Assembly: GCA_013368315.1 (NCBI GenBank)
Contig: JAACJM010000033.1
Span: 434,001 to 498,000, forward strand
DNA from: Tetrapyrgos nigripes
Taxonomy: Eukaryota > Basidiomycota > Agaricomycetes > Agaricales > Campanellaceae
Direction: 5' to 3'
Length of the DNA: 64,000 bases
Positions 22,143 to 33,627 of this stretch are shown piece after piece (position 1 is the stretch's first letter; the number at the start of each line of letters is the position of its first letter). The notes beneath the pieces are model-generated. The model was not told where the DNA came from. It saw only the letters and a program-made list of their open reading frames with translations, and did not search any database. The translations under genes were made by a program, and so were the position numbers.

Positions 22143-25100
22143 TCATACCAGGTTTGGGTGATTTTGATGGAAAGCTTCAATCATCTCCTTTAATTTCGTC
22201 AACCCTGATGCTGAGTCCAAATAGTCTAACCACTTGACCAAGTACTGCACTCCTCGATGATTTTTAGTTGGCTTTGAATCTAGAATTGCCTCAATGTCAT
22301 ACTTGTTATCCTCTGGTAGTAATTCTGCTGGTTCACCTGGGAAGTTCACTCCATGAGCTTCAGTTTCTTTGTATGGTGATAGTAATGAAGCATGGAAGAC
22401 TGGGTGAATTCACCATGTGTTTGGCAGTTTGAGACAATAGTTAACTTCACCAGTTACATCAGTGATTTCAAATGGTCCATGACGATGATTTGCCAACTTA
22501 GCTTTCAGCCTTGTTGTTTTCAAATTCTTTCCATCTAATAGCACTTTATCTCCAACCTTGAACTTCATCCCTTCTTTTACGTGGTCCATGTTCCCTCTCT
22601 TCATCAACTCTGCTGCAGTCGTTAGACTTGCTTTCAACTCTTCATGTAGTGCCTCTAAGTTCTGAAGGTGTTCTTTGACTTTTGATATGTGTGAAGAAGG
22701 ATTGATTGAGGGGAAGAGTTGAGGAAGATATCTGTGAAGTAATTTGAATGGTGACTTTCCAGTGGTGGAATGGACTCGAGTATTATGGCAGAACTCGGTG
22801 TATGATAGATATTTGACCCAATCATCTTGGTGATAGTTACAGAAGGTTTGTAAATATTGTTCGCATTCTTGATTGAACCTTTCAGTCTCACCATCTGTTT
22901 GTGGGTGATAAGCCATACTAAGAGCTGAGGTGATACCTAACTTAGCGTATATCCCTCTCATGACCTGGCTCACAAACTGTGGTCCTCGATCTGCTATCAT
23001 CTTGTCCCACAGACCATACCATCGCCAAGTGTTATTGAACAAAACATCAATAGTTCCATCACTATCGAAATGACTACTGTCTTTGTTGACCAGTCCACTG
23101 TTACGTGAATTGTGTTGAAGCCTTCACATTCTGGAAGATCTGTGATAAAATCTGTGGTAATGGTACCAAAGGGTCATTCTGGAATGTTGTTTGGGATCAA
23201 TGGTACATGTGTTGGATGGGTTTGTGCCTTCGTCAATTGACAAGTAGCACATCCTTCAACATAATCACAAACAAATACTGACATACCAGGCCACCAAAAT
23301 TCTCTGCTAACTAGTTCATAGGTTTTGAACTGGCCTGGATGTCCTGTGGTAAGACTATTCTGATGCATTTTGACTATGTCTTTTTGTAATTGGTGGTTGT
23401 AAGGGACGTAGACTTTGCCTCAGAATAAAATAATCCCATCTTTGTAATTCCATTCCTGTAAGTTCTTGACCAGCAAGTGTGGGCCATTGTTTAAAATGAC
23501 TTTGAGAGCACTCATGACTTCCTTGTCTTTCTTTGGACACTCTTTGATTTGTCTTCTTAATTCAGCATCTCCAATTGCAACCACTGTCCTTGGTCTTGTT
23601 GCTCGAATTTGTAAGAACTTGGGATCTAGTAACACCCTATCCTTGTTATCATCTTCGACCCCCTCTTTATGGTCTGGTCTTCAAGAAAGAGGATCACTTT
23701 GATTGAGACTTCCTGGTTTATGGATCAGGATAAAGTCAAATCTGGCAAGAAACAAAGCCATTCTTGCTTGTCATCGGCTTAGTTTCTGAGAGGTGGTGAA
23801 GTACTTCAGATTTTTGTGGTCCGTAAGAATCTTGATAGTATATGGTGTGCCTTCAAGGTAATAGGGCCAAGCTTCTAATGCCTGTATGATTGCCAATAAT
23901 TCTTTATCATGAATATCGTAGTTTCGTTCAGTCTCCAATAAGGATTTTGATAGATAAGCAACTGGATGTCACCTGTCGTCTGATCCTTTTTGTGATAGAA
24001 TACCTCCTGTGGCATAGTCAGAAGCATCCACTTCTACTTGATATGGTTTAGAATGATCAGGCATTAATAAGACTGGTGAAGAAGTAAACGCATCTTTGAG
24101 TGCCTGAAAGGCTTTTTCTGCATCCATAGACCATTTCCACAGTTCATCCTTCTTCATCAGATCGAAAAGTGGTTGAGCGACTTTAGAAAAGTCATGTATG
24201 AAATGAAGATGAAAGTTTCCAAATCCTAAGAATGATTGTGGTGTTGGCCATTCGGTGACACCTTTGACTTTGACAGGATCCATCGCCAATGTATTGTGAG
24301 AGACAATGAGATCTAGGAATTCTACTGAGCCAGCTTCGAAGGTACACTTCTCTGGTTTGGCATAAAGGTTGTTCTTCTGAAGTCATGCTTGTCAATGTTC
24401 TTATAAAGTTTCCATAAAGATCAAGATGTTGTCCATATAGATAACCACTTTTCCTGAATCAATGAGGTCCTTAAAGAGAGTATTCATCATTACCTGAAAC
24501 GTCGCAGGGGAGTTCATAAGACCAAAGAACATCACTGTTGGTTCAAAAAGTCCCCTATTTGTCTTGAATGCCGCTTTCCACTCATCTCCTTCCTTTATCT
24601 GTACATTATTATATCCCCATTGAATATCAATTTTTGAAAAGACTTGTGCTCCCTTGAGTTTGTCTACTAGCTCTGATATGAGTGGTAAAGGGTATTTGTT
24701 CTTTATGGTCCCTTTGTTCAATGCTCGGTAGTCCTGTACAGGGTGTAGCTTTCCATCTTTCTTTTTAACAAAGAAGAAGGGACTTGCCATAGGAGACTTT
24801 GACAGTCTTATATACTCCTTTTCCAAAATTTCATCAATGAAATTGTCAAGTTCCTTCTGTTTGTTAGGGATAGGGGATAGGTTTTTCAGGGACGAGGTTC
24901 AAAGTCCAGCTTCAGTTCGATAGCGTGATCCCATTCGCCATGTTTCAGTAATTGTTCTGAAGTTTGTTTGTCAAAAACTGGTAAGAACTGATGATATTGG
25001 GATGGAATCTTATCTGTAAGAGATACATCTTCTTTCATCTTTTGGGCTGCTTCTGCAAGTTCTTGAGCCTTGGTAAATCCAGCACAGATAGGTAATTCTG

Positions 25101-25848
25101 AATCTGATGTTGGGTACTCCTCTTCTTTCTCAACCAGGCTCTCTAACACCTCCTGTTCCCATTGGTTCAGAACATCTTCCTGACTGAAGTCTTCTTCAGT
25201 AAAAATAACCATAGATTCTGAAGGACAATGAAAAGATTGAATAGGAACCTGACAATGCTGACCTGCAATCTTTGGCCATGCAATTGGTTTGAATCGTCTG
25301 ATTGGTTCTGACCATCTCACTTGGTAATCCTTGTGATTGGTCTGTGGGTCGATAATCGTTAGTTTTGGGGATTTAGGCTTGGTGTGTAGGTTGAGGACTG
25401 GAGGTTGTTCCAACATACATGTTTCGGGACATCTAACCATGTCTACTCTAGAAAATGACCAATCTACCTCTGGGTTATGCTCCTCTAACCAATTGGTACC
25501 AAGAATTATATCATGATCTCCGATGTCCGTAACATAGAATTCAGCCATCTCTTCATGATACGATCTTCTGTCCTGAGAATAGATGTGGAGTTTTTGAATG
25601 GTGTAATAGCGTACCCATCCCATGGTGTTTTCAGAACCGTCAACATTTCGTACAGGGAAGGGATTTTTGATGGGGAAAAGAGTTAAACAATTTTCTTGGG
25701 TGAAACGGCTGTTAATAATAATGCCTTCTGCACCACTATCTATTAGGGCTTCTCCGTCGATTTTTGTGCTGGTAATCTTGCCAATAAGTTCAGTTTTAAG
25801 TGTTATCAAAGGTACCTGTTGGTTATGAGTGACTGCTGACATTCTCAA
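22143..25848 (-). pseudogene. Chromovirus pol with chromodomain, broken
   Basis: The protease has the ALIDSGAEG active site near 25730. Reverse transcriptase runs from about 24826 ([20 protein letters not shown]). Its YxDD box reads YMDN, so the second catalytic Asp is lost through a CG-to-CA change. RNase H follows (VEVDASDYATGG), then the integrase HHCC-type region (GHPGQF...CATC) and core (MIADRGPQF, YHPQTDGETERFNQ). A chromodomain lies at 22349-22143 (YDIEAILDSKP...GVQYLVKWLDY). Chromodomains direct integration to marked chromatin. In-frame TGA stops occur at 22410, 23174, 23420, 23681, 23771, 23969 and 24886, each where CGA would keep the frame. A 7-bp loss within a CCCCTAT repeat near 24862-24875 shifts frame between protease and RT. 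Confidence 0.9.
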
Positions 25849-25958
25849 TTCTGAAGGAAAGGTACGCTCACGAAAGGGGTTTAACGCATGATATCAATTG
25901 TTCATATACTGTCTGGCATACTGTACAGCTCCTCCTGACGACGTAGCAGGGGAGTATT

Positions 25959-27060
25959 TCAAAAATCCATCATCTTCGCCATGACATCCTTCAAATATAC
26001 ACTAGCCTGTTCCTTTTCTTCTCCTTCCAAACCCTTAACCTTGTTCATCATATCTGAGATATCTTTGATTACACTATAAGAGGATGACAACAATGTTTGA
26101 GCCACTGTTACTGGTGGTGAACTAGATGATGATGATGGAGCTGAAGTTTCAGCTGTCCTAACAGCACAAGGAGGAAAGTTTCGAGACGTGTTCTGAGCCA
26201 TTGAAGACTTCAGAGTATTGTTTGGGAATGTCAGGCATTTGTTGCTCATGTGTCCAGGTTGTCTACACGTGAAGCATGCTCCTAGTTTCCGAAGTCAGTC
26301 CCTTTCTTTGGGCATCAGTTTAGGTAAGGGAGTAAAGGACGAATTAGCACCTGGTCCCATATTCATAAGCACATTCACGCTTGCTACCATTTGTCCTTGT
26401 TGTAGAGAATGATCTCAATCATCCTTCTTTCTCTCTCTCGTTTATCGATTCCAAATGGAGATCCATCGCCCTCTCCCTATACTCATTGAAGTCCTTCCAC
26501 TTCAGCCACGTTCCCGCCACCGACTTCCGAAGATCCCTTGGAAGACCTGCTTTATAGAAGTCCAGAAGAGCTGTTTCTCTATACTCTGACTCTTCTCTGT
26601 ATGTATCGAAAATGCTATTATAGCTACTAATGTCTGTTCCTTTCATCCTAGCGTTCTTGATCTTATTTCTCACAACCTCATCAGCAGCAAGGGCTTTGAA
26701 ATCCCTTTTGAACCTATTTTTTATTTCCTTTAATGTTGTCCATCGCCTCTCATCTGGTTTAACTTTCACATCCTCCTCATCTTCTTCTCGTTCTGTAATT
26801 CATTGAGTTGCCCAATCTCCTCCTTTCTCTCCTGTGAAGAACAAGGACACCTTGGAGTCCTCTGTGGAGTATCTGACCTTGTTCTGACATAGATAGTTGT
26901 TGGACGAGGCTAACCACCACTTTGCTTCATCACGTTCTCCATTGAAGGCGTCAGGCTTCCTTCCTCATTCAGAAGTACTATTAGAGTTGTTAGGTGCTGT
27001 GTCAGACATAACTGAATTGTCTGGATCTGATGGATCTGGAGACAGGGAAGGGTTTGGACG
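25959..27060 (-). pseudogene. Chromovirus gag, broken
   Basis: The capsid-like region (RWTTLKEIKNRFKRDF... LLDFYKAGLPRDLRKS) is followed by a CX2CX4HX4C zinc knuckle (CFTCRQPGHMSNKC) at about 26238-26280. The N-terminal part is rich in Pro, Ser and Asp. TGA stops replace CGA at about 26295, 26415, 26800 and 26965. A slip in a GA-repeat near 26435 shifts the frame. Gag would form the virus-like particle. Confidence 0.85.
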
Positions 27061-27299
27061 ATGAGGGGCTACAGATGGTCCTTCAGTAGATGGAATTATG
27101 GGAGAGGAAGGATCGTTTGGTTCTGATGGATCAGGAGAAGGATCTCGGGGAGGGTTGATGGATTATTAGAAGATGGATCTGATGCAGAAGATGGATCAGG
27201 TGGTGCGAGAGAAGAGGGTTCTGGATTCAGTTGAGTGTTTGTAGGGGTAGATGTTCCTTGGTCTGGTTCATTTTCAGAGTCGATGATGGGATGTGCCTT

Positions 27300-27960
27300 T
27301 CAAATCTCTAGTTCCTGATTATCAGTTATAACTTCGAATGGTCAACTAAGGGAGAGGTTGGGAGGGAGTCTCTGTTTGTTGTATCTGTTAAGACACAGTA
27401 GTTTGCTGCAGAACTTCCACAGATTTTCTTCGTTGTCTGTGATATAATAAGTGTCTTGTTTCGATTCGGGCCAATAAGCGTGCAGACAGTCTGCACAGGG
27501 GAGAGTTGGGTCTGCAGATTCTGTTCATCGACTTGTCATATACTATCTCTACAATCTCTTAGGGCCTTCTTTCTGCCCTTTAAATCACCACGAAGATTCA
27601 AAAATAAAGGAGGTAGGTGTGCCGTAGTCTGTAAGGGATGGTATAGGTATATTGTACTCTCTGAGGAAGAGAGGTCCTGTAATCCTAACAACAGTTTCCT
27701 TGGTATTGAGGTCGAGGGTGACTCGGATGTATGAATAGATGGAAAGGATCACGTCACCTGGTCCCAATTTCCAAACCCAACGATGTGTACAGATAAAGTT
27801 TCGATCGTAACTCCAAGGGTCTGCCCAGATGCCTACTGTGTGGCTACACCAGTACTTGTGTGTGGTAGATAGAGTGGAAGAGGAAGAGGAGGTTTTTCAT
27901 AGTCAGGTGGGCTCTCAGGTGGTTCGAAACAAATCTGAGAGAATGGGGAAGACAGGATGG
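27300..27960 (-). pseudogene. Extra reading frame upstream of gag, unknown
   Basis: Between the 5' LTR and gag the minus strand reads through blocks with protein character (for example WKLGPGDVILSIYSYIRVTL, ETVVRITGPLFLREYNIPIP and YYITDNEENLWKFC). They are broken by TGA stops at about 27300, 27342 and 27585 and by two TAG codons. The stop pattern matches that in pol, which suggests this was coding when the element was active. It may be an N-terminal extension of Gag or a separate protein. I recognise no domain. Confidence 0.5.
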
Positions 27961-28132
27961 AAGGAATATGACGCTTGCAATAGAGATTGGTGATGAAGGA
28001 GTCGAGAACAAATGATTACAGCCAATTTGACACCAAGTCAATACAAAAGACACCTAGTCATTAACCAGTGGATATAAAAAGAATATGAAATTTGCAGTAT
28101 AGATGAAATGGTTGTATGGGAATTTGTTCAAG

Positions 28133-28603
28133 TGTCAAGGTTGCTGGTACACTCGATTAACCACTCAAGTCACACAGTTGAGAACAGATACAAAGCAATT
28201 GATTGAGAGATAGAGATAGAGAAAGAGAATCGAGTAAGCTGACTAGACTCTACACTGCATAGTACTAGTACAGAGCAGAGACAAAGTGAATGAACTAAAG
28301 GACTAGCTAGAATGTCTAGTGGTTTATATAGAAGAACAATGAATAAGTGATAGGAGAAACATAGGAGAAATAGGAGAAACATAGGAGAAAGTGGAGAAAT
28401 GTAGGGTAAAGATAGAATTGATGGAATAGAAGATTGATTGACAGTTATTATAGAGTTTGACAGGTCCTATAAGGTTCGAAGTCAGTAATATAAGGTTTAA
28501 AAGGTTTATTGAGGAAATGCAATAGATGAATGATCAAAAAATGGGTTTAATAATGAAGTAGAAGAAGAAGAAGGAGGACAAAGAACTGTAGCAGTTTGTG
28601 ACA
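28133..28603 (-). repeat. 5' LTR of the chromovirus
   Basis: 471 bp. A TATATAAA box at about 28321-28329 (minus strand) would drive transcription. Short AGGAGAAA(C/T) minisatellite units lie beside it. Confidence 0.95.
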
Positions 28604-29344
28604 ATGGGCTCATTGATGAGGGGAGAATGCCCCAGGAGGAGTCTGGAACCTAGGGGTGGCTTCAGCAAGAGGGAGTGACATTACTCACCCACTGACCCTA
28701 AGCCTACGAAACCAATGATCTGAGCTGCTGGCAGATCAATCTACATGCCTGTATGGCAACCAAGATGACAGCAAGGAACTAGACCAAGGAGAACAACAAT
28801 GGATGGTGAATGTAGAATGAGAATCCCTGTAAAGGATACAAGACAACTGTGACTCCTGAGAGAGTTGTCTGACTAGATTCGCTGTGCACAAGTGTAGTGC
28901 ACGTATCCCTCAATTCACAATGCAGAACAAGCAGAGAAGAATGAGAGGAAACAACAACAAGATCAATTCTGAGGCTTGAGTACAGGAGAACACTACCTAT
29001 TTACGAGTAGTGAAACCAACTCCTTTATCAAGACTCCACAACTAACTATGATGCTCCTATAACTAATATACTAAACAATCATGAGTCTCAAACGGTAAAT
29101 AGAATAAATGAATCAAATGTTAAACAACGAATATAGATGTGGAGTGATGAATGGAATGAATAATTGACATAATAAATGAAACGGAAATAGAATAGGGTGG
29201 GGGCACACATAGGTATAATTGAAAAACCCTCTGAGGGTTTCTGGGCTTGGGCAGTGAATGATGTAAGAGTGACAGATATGGAAATATGGAGGAGTGCATG
29301 GGTACAGTATGTGCCGAAGGTGGCTGAGACGAGGATTTCTGACA

Positions 29345-29871
29345 CCTTGGATTACTGGTAGCCATAGTGTTTCAGTGTCTCACAGAGTGGCTCTTGATGA
29401 CTTTCAATGGCTGTTGAGGGAAGGTAAAGGCATCTGAAGCTTGTTGTGTAGGCCTGTGCATTGACAGTGACAGAAGGCAGGAACAACGTGTCAGTTGAGC
29501 ATCAGCTGAAATGGCAGTGTTCAGGCACTTTGGAGTGCTGAGGTGGTGTGTAAAGGTTAGAATCCATGAGAACCTTTGGTACTCAATTGGGGGGTTGACA
29601 TAAGTTAACTTGGCCTAAAGGGCCTCATAATCTAGGCCTGTAGCATATCTATCATGCTGTATAGCAGTGTTGTAAGATTGCAAGTAGTCATAGCATAATG
29701 AATAGTATAAGTATAGTGTGAAAACGTCCCAAAGCAATGAACCTGGAAAAAGGTGAATCAATGAAAATGAACATGAAAGGTCCATTCCCCACTCCACCAA
29801 ACACTATTCCCTAAATATGCCTGTCATTCAAGGTACAGAGTGGTTATTAAGTGATTTGCAGGAATGAGTCT
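29345..29871. other. Intergenic with a Helentron-like end fragment
   Basis: At 29595-29630 the sequence GACATAAGTTAACTTGGCCT...GGCCTCATAAT matches the right end of the Helentron-like copies at 32288-33008 and 50985-51305. The other end is missing. Nothing else recognised. Confidence 0.5.
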
Positions 29872-30317
29872 TTAAAGCAGGACAACTCCAGAGAGTATGC
29901 TCAAGAAAGCGACTCCTGCTATTCCCAGAGTCACAGAAGCAAAGCAGGTTGTGGGAGCCTCATTGTTTTCACTACTACACTGACTGGTGGGTGCAGCAGT
30001 AGCTGTTGTACTATTTTGCAAAGAACCTGTCGCAGTGACTTCTTTGAAAAGCTGAATGAAAACCACAAAATTAGATACAGTGGTGCATGGATAGAATGGC
30101 TAAAGCAATGAACCCTTTCTCTGAGCTGCGAACTGTTGAGCATCTGATCCTGTTGATGTGACACCCCTTCAATCATAGTGACAGTGTTGTTGTTTTGGGA
30201 AAGGAAACAAGGAGACATGATGGATGTTGTGTTGGGATTGAAGGTCGAGCTGGTAGAGGCTAAGTCCATCTTGATATTTTGCATGGTTATCCAATCTATA
30301 TCCTGAGTCAGAGTCAA
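29872..30317 (-). pseudogene. Possible remnant of a GPI-anchored Ser/Thr-rich protein
   Basis: Two frames on the minus strand together resemble a secreted Ser/Thr-rich surface protein. The first has FNPNTTSI...FLSQNNNTVTM, loosely like cupredoxin-type wall proteins. The second ends in a hydrophobic tail (ASVTLGIAGVAFLSILSGVVLL in outline) after an Ala/Ser/Thr stretch, as in GPI-attachment signals. I could not find an in-phase splice joining them and no signal peptide was located. Low confidence. Confidence 0.25.
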
Positions 30318-30848
30318 ATTAGTATTTTTGTGGTAAAATTTTCACTAACAAGACCAGCTGTTGCGTGCCTAAATGAGAGAAATAATTATCAACATCCTTT
30401 GAACAGCATCTTGATGGCATACCACTCACCTCAGCACCTGGGATGATGCCGTGTCGAGACCTGAGCTCTGGTAAAAGGGCTATATATGACCAGATGGAGG
30501 TAGAGACGCAATGCAGTCAACATGAGAGACGGAGAACATGATCCAAAAAATTTGAAAGACACACGAATACTGCACCTAGTCACCATGCAAAAGGCACATA
30601 CCATAACAGTACTGTACATACCTGGCCAGTCTCACAACAGACTCACATTTCTCTCTCTTGACATTTTTCAACTTTAGCTGTTCTGGTATCTTTAGATTTG
30701 CTTGTGTCCAATTTAATCCTCGCTGCATTAAACTCAAGTTAAACTTGGCTTGAATGAGCAATGAAGTCTCTGCATTGCGCAACTCCACCCATGTCCAGGT
30801 ACTGTGGAATGGCCAAAAGTAGTGGCATAGTCACACTGCAAGGATGTC
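30318..30848. other. Intergenic, no gene recognised
   Basis: A minus frame at 30576-30788 has no recognisable domain. Nothing supported. Confidence 0.35.
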
Positions 30849-30974
30849 AATGGATACCCAGGTTTTCCAATCATTTCTCGCATTGCAAGAGACTTCCTTG
30901 CTATTCTAGGTGCAAGTGTTTCTGTTGAACAGCTGTTCTTGAAATCGCAGCACCTACAGGTCTCTGATCCTTGA
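30849..30974 (+). pseudogene. hAT transposase C-terminal dimerisation fragment
   Basis: The plus frame reads SRIARDFLAILGASVSVEQL followed by FLKSQHLQVSDP and a stop. This is the conserved C-terminal hATC dimerisation block (typically 'LARDyLaipatSvsvERlFS'). Only this block survives; no catalytic region was found upstream. It may be a trace of an element able to mobilise the hAT MITEs in this window, though any direct link is inference. Confidence 0.7.
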
Positions 30975-31436
30975 TGAAGGCCGAGACAACCACCAAAGCT
31001 ATGTGCTCAAAATGTTGGTTACGGGATGGGCTATTCGATTTCCATGTTAGAAAGCTGGTTTCTGGCCAAACATCTCGGTCTCAGAAAAAAATTAATTACT
31101 TATTATGATATGTTATTAATATATTAACTACCTATTACTATTAATTACAGGCTGGCGAGTAATAGTAATGTAATAGGTTGGAGCCTTACTTCATCCCCAA
31201 TATTCAAAATGAATGCAAATAGCTGTAACCCATCATCGAGAAAGGCCTCATCATCATGCGTCCAAAATGCCGGTCTATCCGATCCAATTGAAAGCCTGCT
31301 TCCTGAGTCCCTTCCCCACAATTATGCAAATTAGCATATGAGAGAGCGTCGAGAAAGGTAAGGCTAAGTATCCAGTCAGGGAAATAATACATTAGAATTA
31401 AATTGAGGAGATATGTTGAACATTATCTCCCTTCGT
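30975..31436. other. AT-rich stretch
   Basis: At about 31085-31155 an AT-rich segment is nearly self-complementary (TTAATTACTTATTATGATATG...ATTACTATTAATTA). No gene recognised. Confidence 0.35.
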
Positions 31437-32287
31437 GCCTAAAGGATCCCCAGGTAGCACCATGCTTCTCTCTCTTAAATATCGTTTCAACCCGATGAAT
31501 GATGTATACCCTGCTTTGCCTCACCCATACCGCATCCTTCATCTCGACGAGTTCTTTCAAGATTATCCCCAATGACACTCAAGCTCACACTTCCAATTTA
31601 AACCATGAGATTCAGCCTCGCTTTCTCTCTCGTTTGAAACTGATCTTACCCCAAGAAAAAATCTGGAGATACATTGCAGCTGCTCTCTACCTCTGGCTCC
31701 AACAGTATAGACACCAACATGAACGATGATAAACCCAGTCTGAGGTGAGTGGATCAACCAGCAGAATATTCTTTCTGACCCATCATGGATATCATCCCCT
31801 GTACATATAGCCCAGAAAATGAAGCCTGTAGTCAGAGAGTAAACCCTCATGTAGTACTAGGCAACACTCGCATTCCCTCTGGGTGAGTTCCTTCAGATAT
31901 CTACTCGCATATACAGCGTATTGACCACACGATGAATATCGGATACTGGATACTATCAGCCATCCTCCGAGTTACACCACCAAATCCTCCTCCGTCGTAA
32001 ACAATGATAATGACTATTCCAACAAAAAGGATTCATATAACACCACCCAAACAGACGTATCCAGCTCACATAACGTCAGTTCATCCACCACAATGTCTTC
32101 CACAAACATGACTACGATAAACCACAACAATAATACGTATAACTTTTTTTTTGGTTCAGGAATAAAAACGAAGACCGAAAATAGCACCTCGGGGAGGAGA
32201 GAGTCATTCTGATTTCACTTGCTATTGGTCAGAGGACTTTCGTGATGATGATGAGCGCCTGTATAAACTATAATGATCAAATAAGCT
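31437..32287 (+). repeat. DR1 dispersed gene-like repeat, copy 2 (left part)
   Basis: Closely similar to 11775-12645, including an intact 84-codon last exon at 31961-32212. The first-exon ATG is changed (ATG to ATC context) and about 27 bp are lost, so this copy is probably dead. Similarity stops at 32287, where an element is inserted, and resumes at 33009. Confidence 0.8.
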
Positions 32288-33008
32288 ACTGGGGTAAAAA
32301 GCCATCGCTTCGCATGGCAAGCTACGAGGCCTGTTCAATAAAGCCAAAATTTTACTCTTATATTGACTATGCTGCAGCTGCTGAGAGAAAGAGAGCTAAA
32401 ACAACAAAAGAGGATTTGAAGACAAGAATTACGAGGTTTGTACTTGATGTGAATGCAAGCTTGAGGAGTGGAGGAATAGGCACACCCAGCACTAACCAAT
32501 ATTCATTGGCCAAAAGTTAGTTCAGAAAGGTCAAAATTTCGAGGGACCAGGAAACTCATTTGGAAACAAAAGGTTTTCGTGCTTCAGAAATCTATCGGAA
32601 GCAGATCCGAGCCAATCAGATCGCTTGCCGAGGCTTCGGAAATTTAAACTTTTCGAATCCATTTTCGAGCACCAGAGATTTGATGTTTCCTAATTAACTT
32701 CTGGACACGGGATATTGGTTACTGCTGGGTGTGAGGGCGGTGGACATTGTCGACGCTGGCAGTGAAAACGAGAGAGTCGACACGCTGCCAGCTGGCATGA
32801 CGTTTGCATGACATTGTGGTTGTCGACAGAAAGGCCTCGCGTTGATCCGAGGAAGCCGTGAACAACGTCATGGGTCTTTGATGGGTCTCGACCGTGATTC
32901 CAGATGAGCGCCTAATGAGCGCCAACAAACAGGGGTGGGAGTTTGAACCCGTGGAAAAGATCTGGGAGGTCGCTACGACATAAATTAACTCAGCCTAAAG
33001 GCCTCGTA
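32288..33008 (-). mobile_element. Helentron-like non-autonomous element, copy A
   Basis: 721 bp inserted without target duplication: DR1 copy 1 shows the empty site AAGCT/ATTCG. In element orientation (minus) it begins TACGAGGCCT. It ends with the inverted complement AGGCCTCGTAGC, an 18-base hairpin (GCCATGCGAAGCGATGGC) and a short tail TTTTTACCCCAGT. An end repeat placed inside a 3' hairpin, with no target duplication, is the layout described for Helentrons and their non-autonomous relatives. No coding capacity. Confidence 0.7.
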
Positions 33009-33185
33009 ATTCGTTGATTTAAAAGCCCCATTAGCGAACACAACATAGTCCTCACGGGTGACAGTATAGGTAACATGGGAAGGATTTTTCAAAGCTGAAC
33101 TGTGGTGGTGGTCTTCCATGATTCGTAACGTTCCTCTCATCGCGCGTAGACGTTGTACTGCAGCCACTTCTCTGAGACAGTGCTT
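33009..33185 (+). repeat. DR1 copy 2 (right part)
   Basis: Continues the DR1 similarity (compare 12645-12790): ATTCGTTGATTTAAAAGCC, then GGTGGTGGTCTTCCAT and CGTAACGTTCCTCTC. Confidence 0.8.
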
Positions 33186-33627
33186 CAGCGCTAGATGCAG
33201 TTTCAATTACTCGGACACTTTCCAAGTACTTGGTCCCAGTCTGGGTAATACACTCCTCCTCCTCCTCGAGTCAGATTCCTTCTAACCCTTGAGTCTTCCT
33301 CCATCATGCCCATTGAGCATGCGCACTGCACAGCCAGTTCTGACCATTACCATACAGTCCAACATCCTGATGTCGGCAATGTCCAGGATTCACTTACAGT
33401 GAGCTCAACAAAATATTTCGGTTTGTGCTTGGAAGAATCAGGATGGTTGCTTGAAGTTCTGGAGGGAGGTGGATCTGAATATTTCCTGGTTGTAGACTTG
33501 GAGCTGGGGTATGAGGAAGAAGTCTTCAAGTTTGGTCTGGATTTCCATCAGAAAGGCAGTATCTTAGATCCAGGCAAGGACTCACTCCCTGTCCAAGATA
33601 GGTCGAGGTTTCTCTTCCCTTCAAACT
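33186..33627. other. Downstream flank of the DUF4139-GLE1 frame
   Basis: No independent gene supported. The plus open frame at 33306-33707 overlaps the end of the minus-strand GLE1 exon and has no recognisable domain. Confidence 0.4.

Larger units (their letters stand above)
21613..28603 (-). mobile_element. Ty3/gypsy chromovirus, complete but inactivated
   Basis: A 6991-bp element on the minus strand with two 471-bp LTRs and a perfect 5-bp target duplication ATGGG (21608-21612, 28604-28608). Order in the reading direction: an upstream reading frame of unknown nature, gag with a CCHC knuckle, retropepsin, reverse transcriptase, RNase H, integrase, chromodomain, polypurine tract. More than a dozen premature stops are TGA where CGA is expected, and LTR differences are mainly TG/CA versus CG. 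Both point to CpG deamination after silencing. Two small frameshifts also occur. No tRNA-complementary primer site was recognised after the 5' LTR. Confidence 0.93.
21568..29344 (-). mobile_element. Solo LTR (family 2) split by a Ty3 insertion
   Basis: The pieces 21568-21612 and 28609-29344 join at the ATGGG duplication into one LTR of about 781 bp, beginning TGTCATGAACC and ending TTCTGACA. It is flanked by a perfect 5-bp duplication CCTTG (21563-21567 and 29345-29349). No internal region remains, so it arose by LTR-LTR recombination. A second, uninterrupted copy lies at 61963-62686 and shows the empty site for the Ty3 insertion. Confidence 0.9.

Noticed and set aside
28133..28160. Tf1-like self-priming in the large chromovirus
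   Set aside because: The bases after its 5' LTR (CTTGAACAAATTCCC) show no more than about six bases of complementarity to the LTR downstream of the TATA box, unlike the TRIM.
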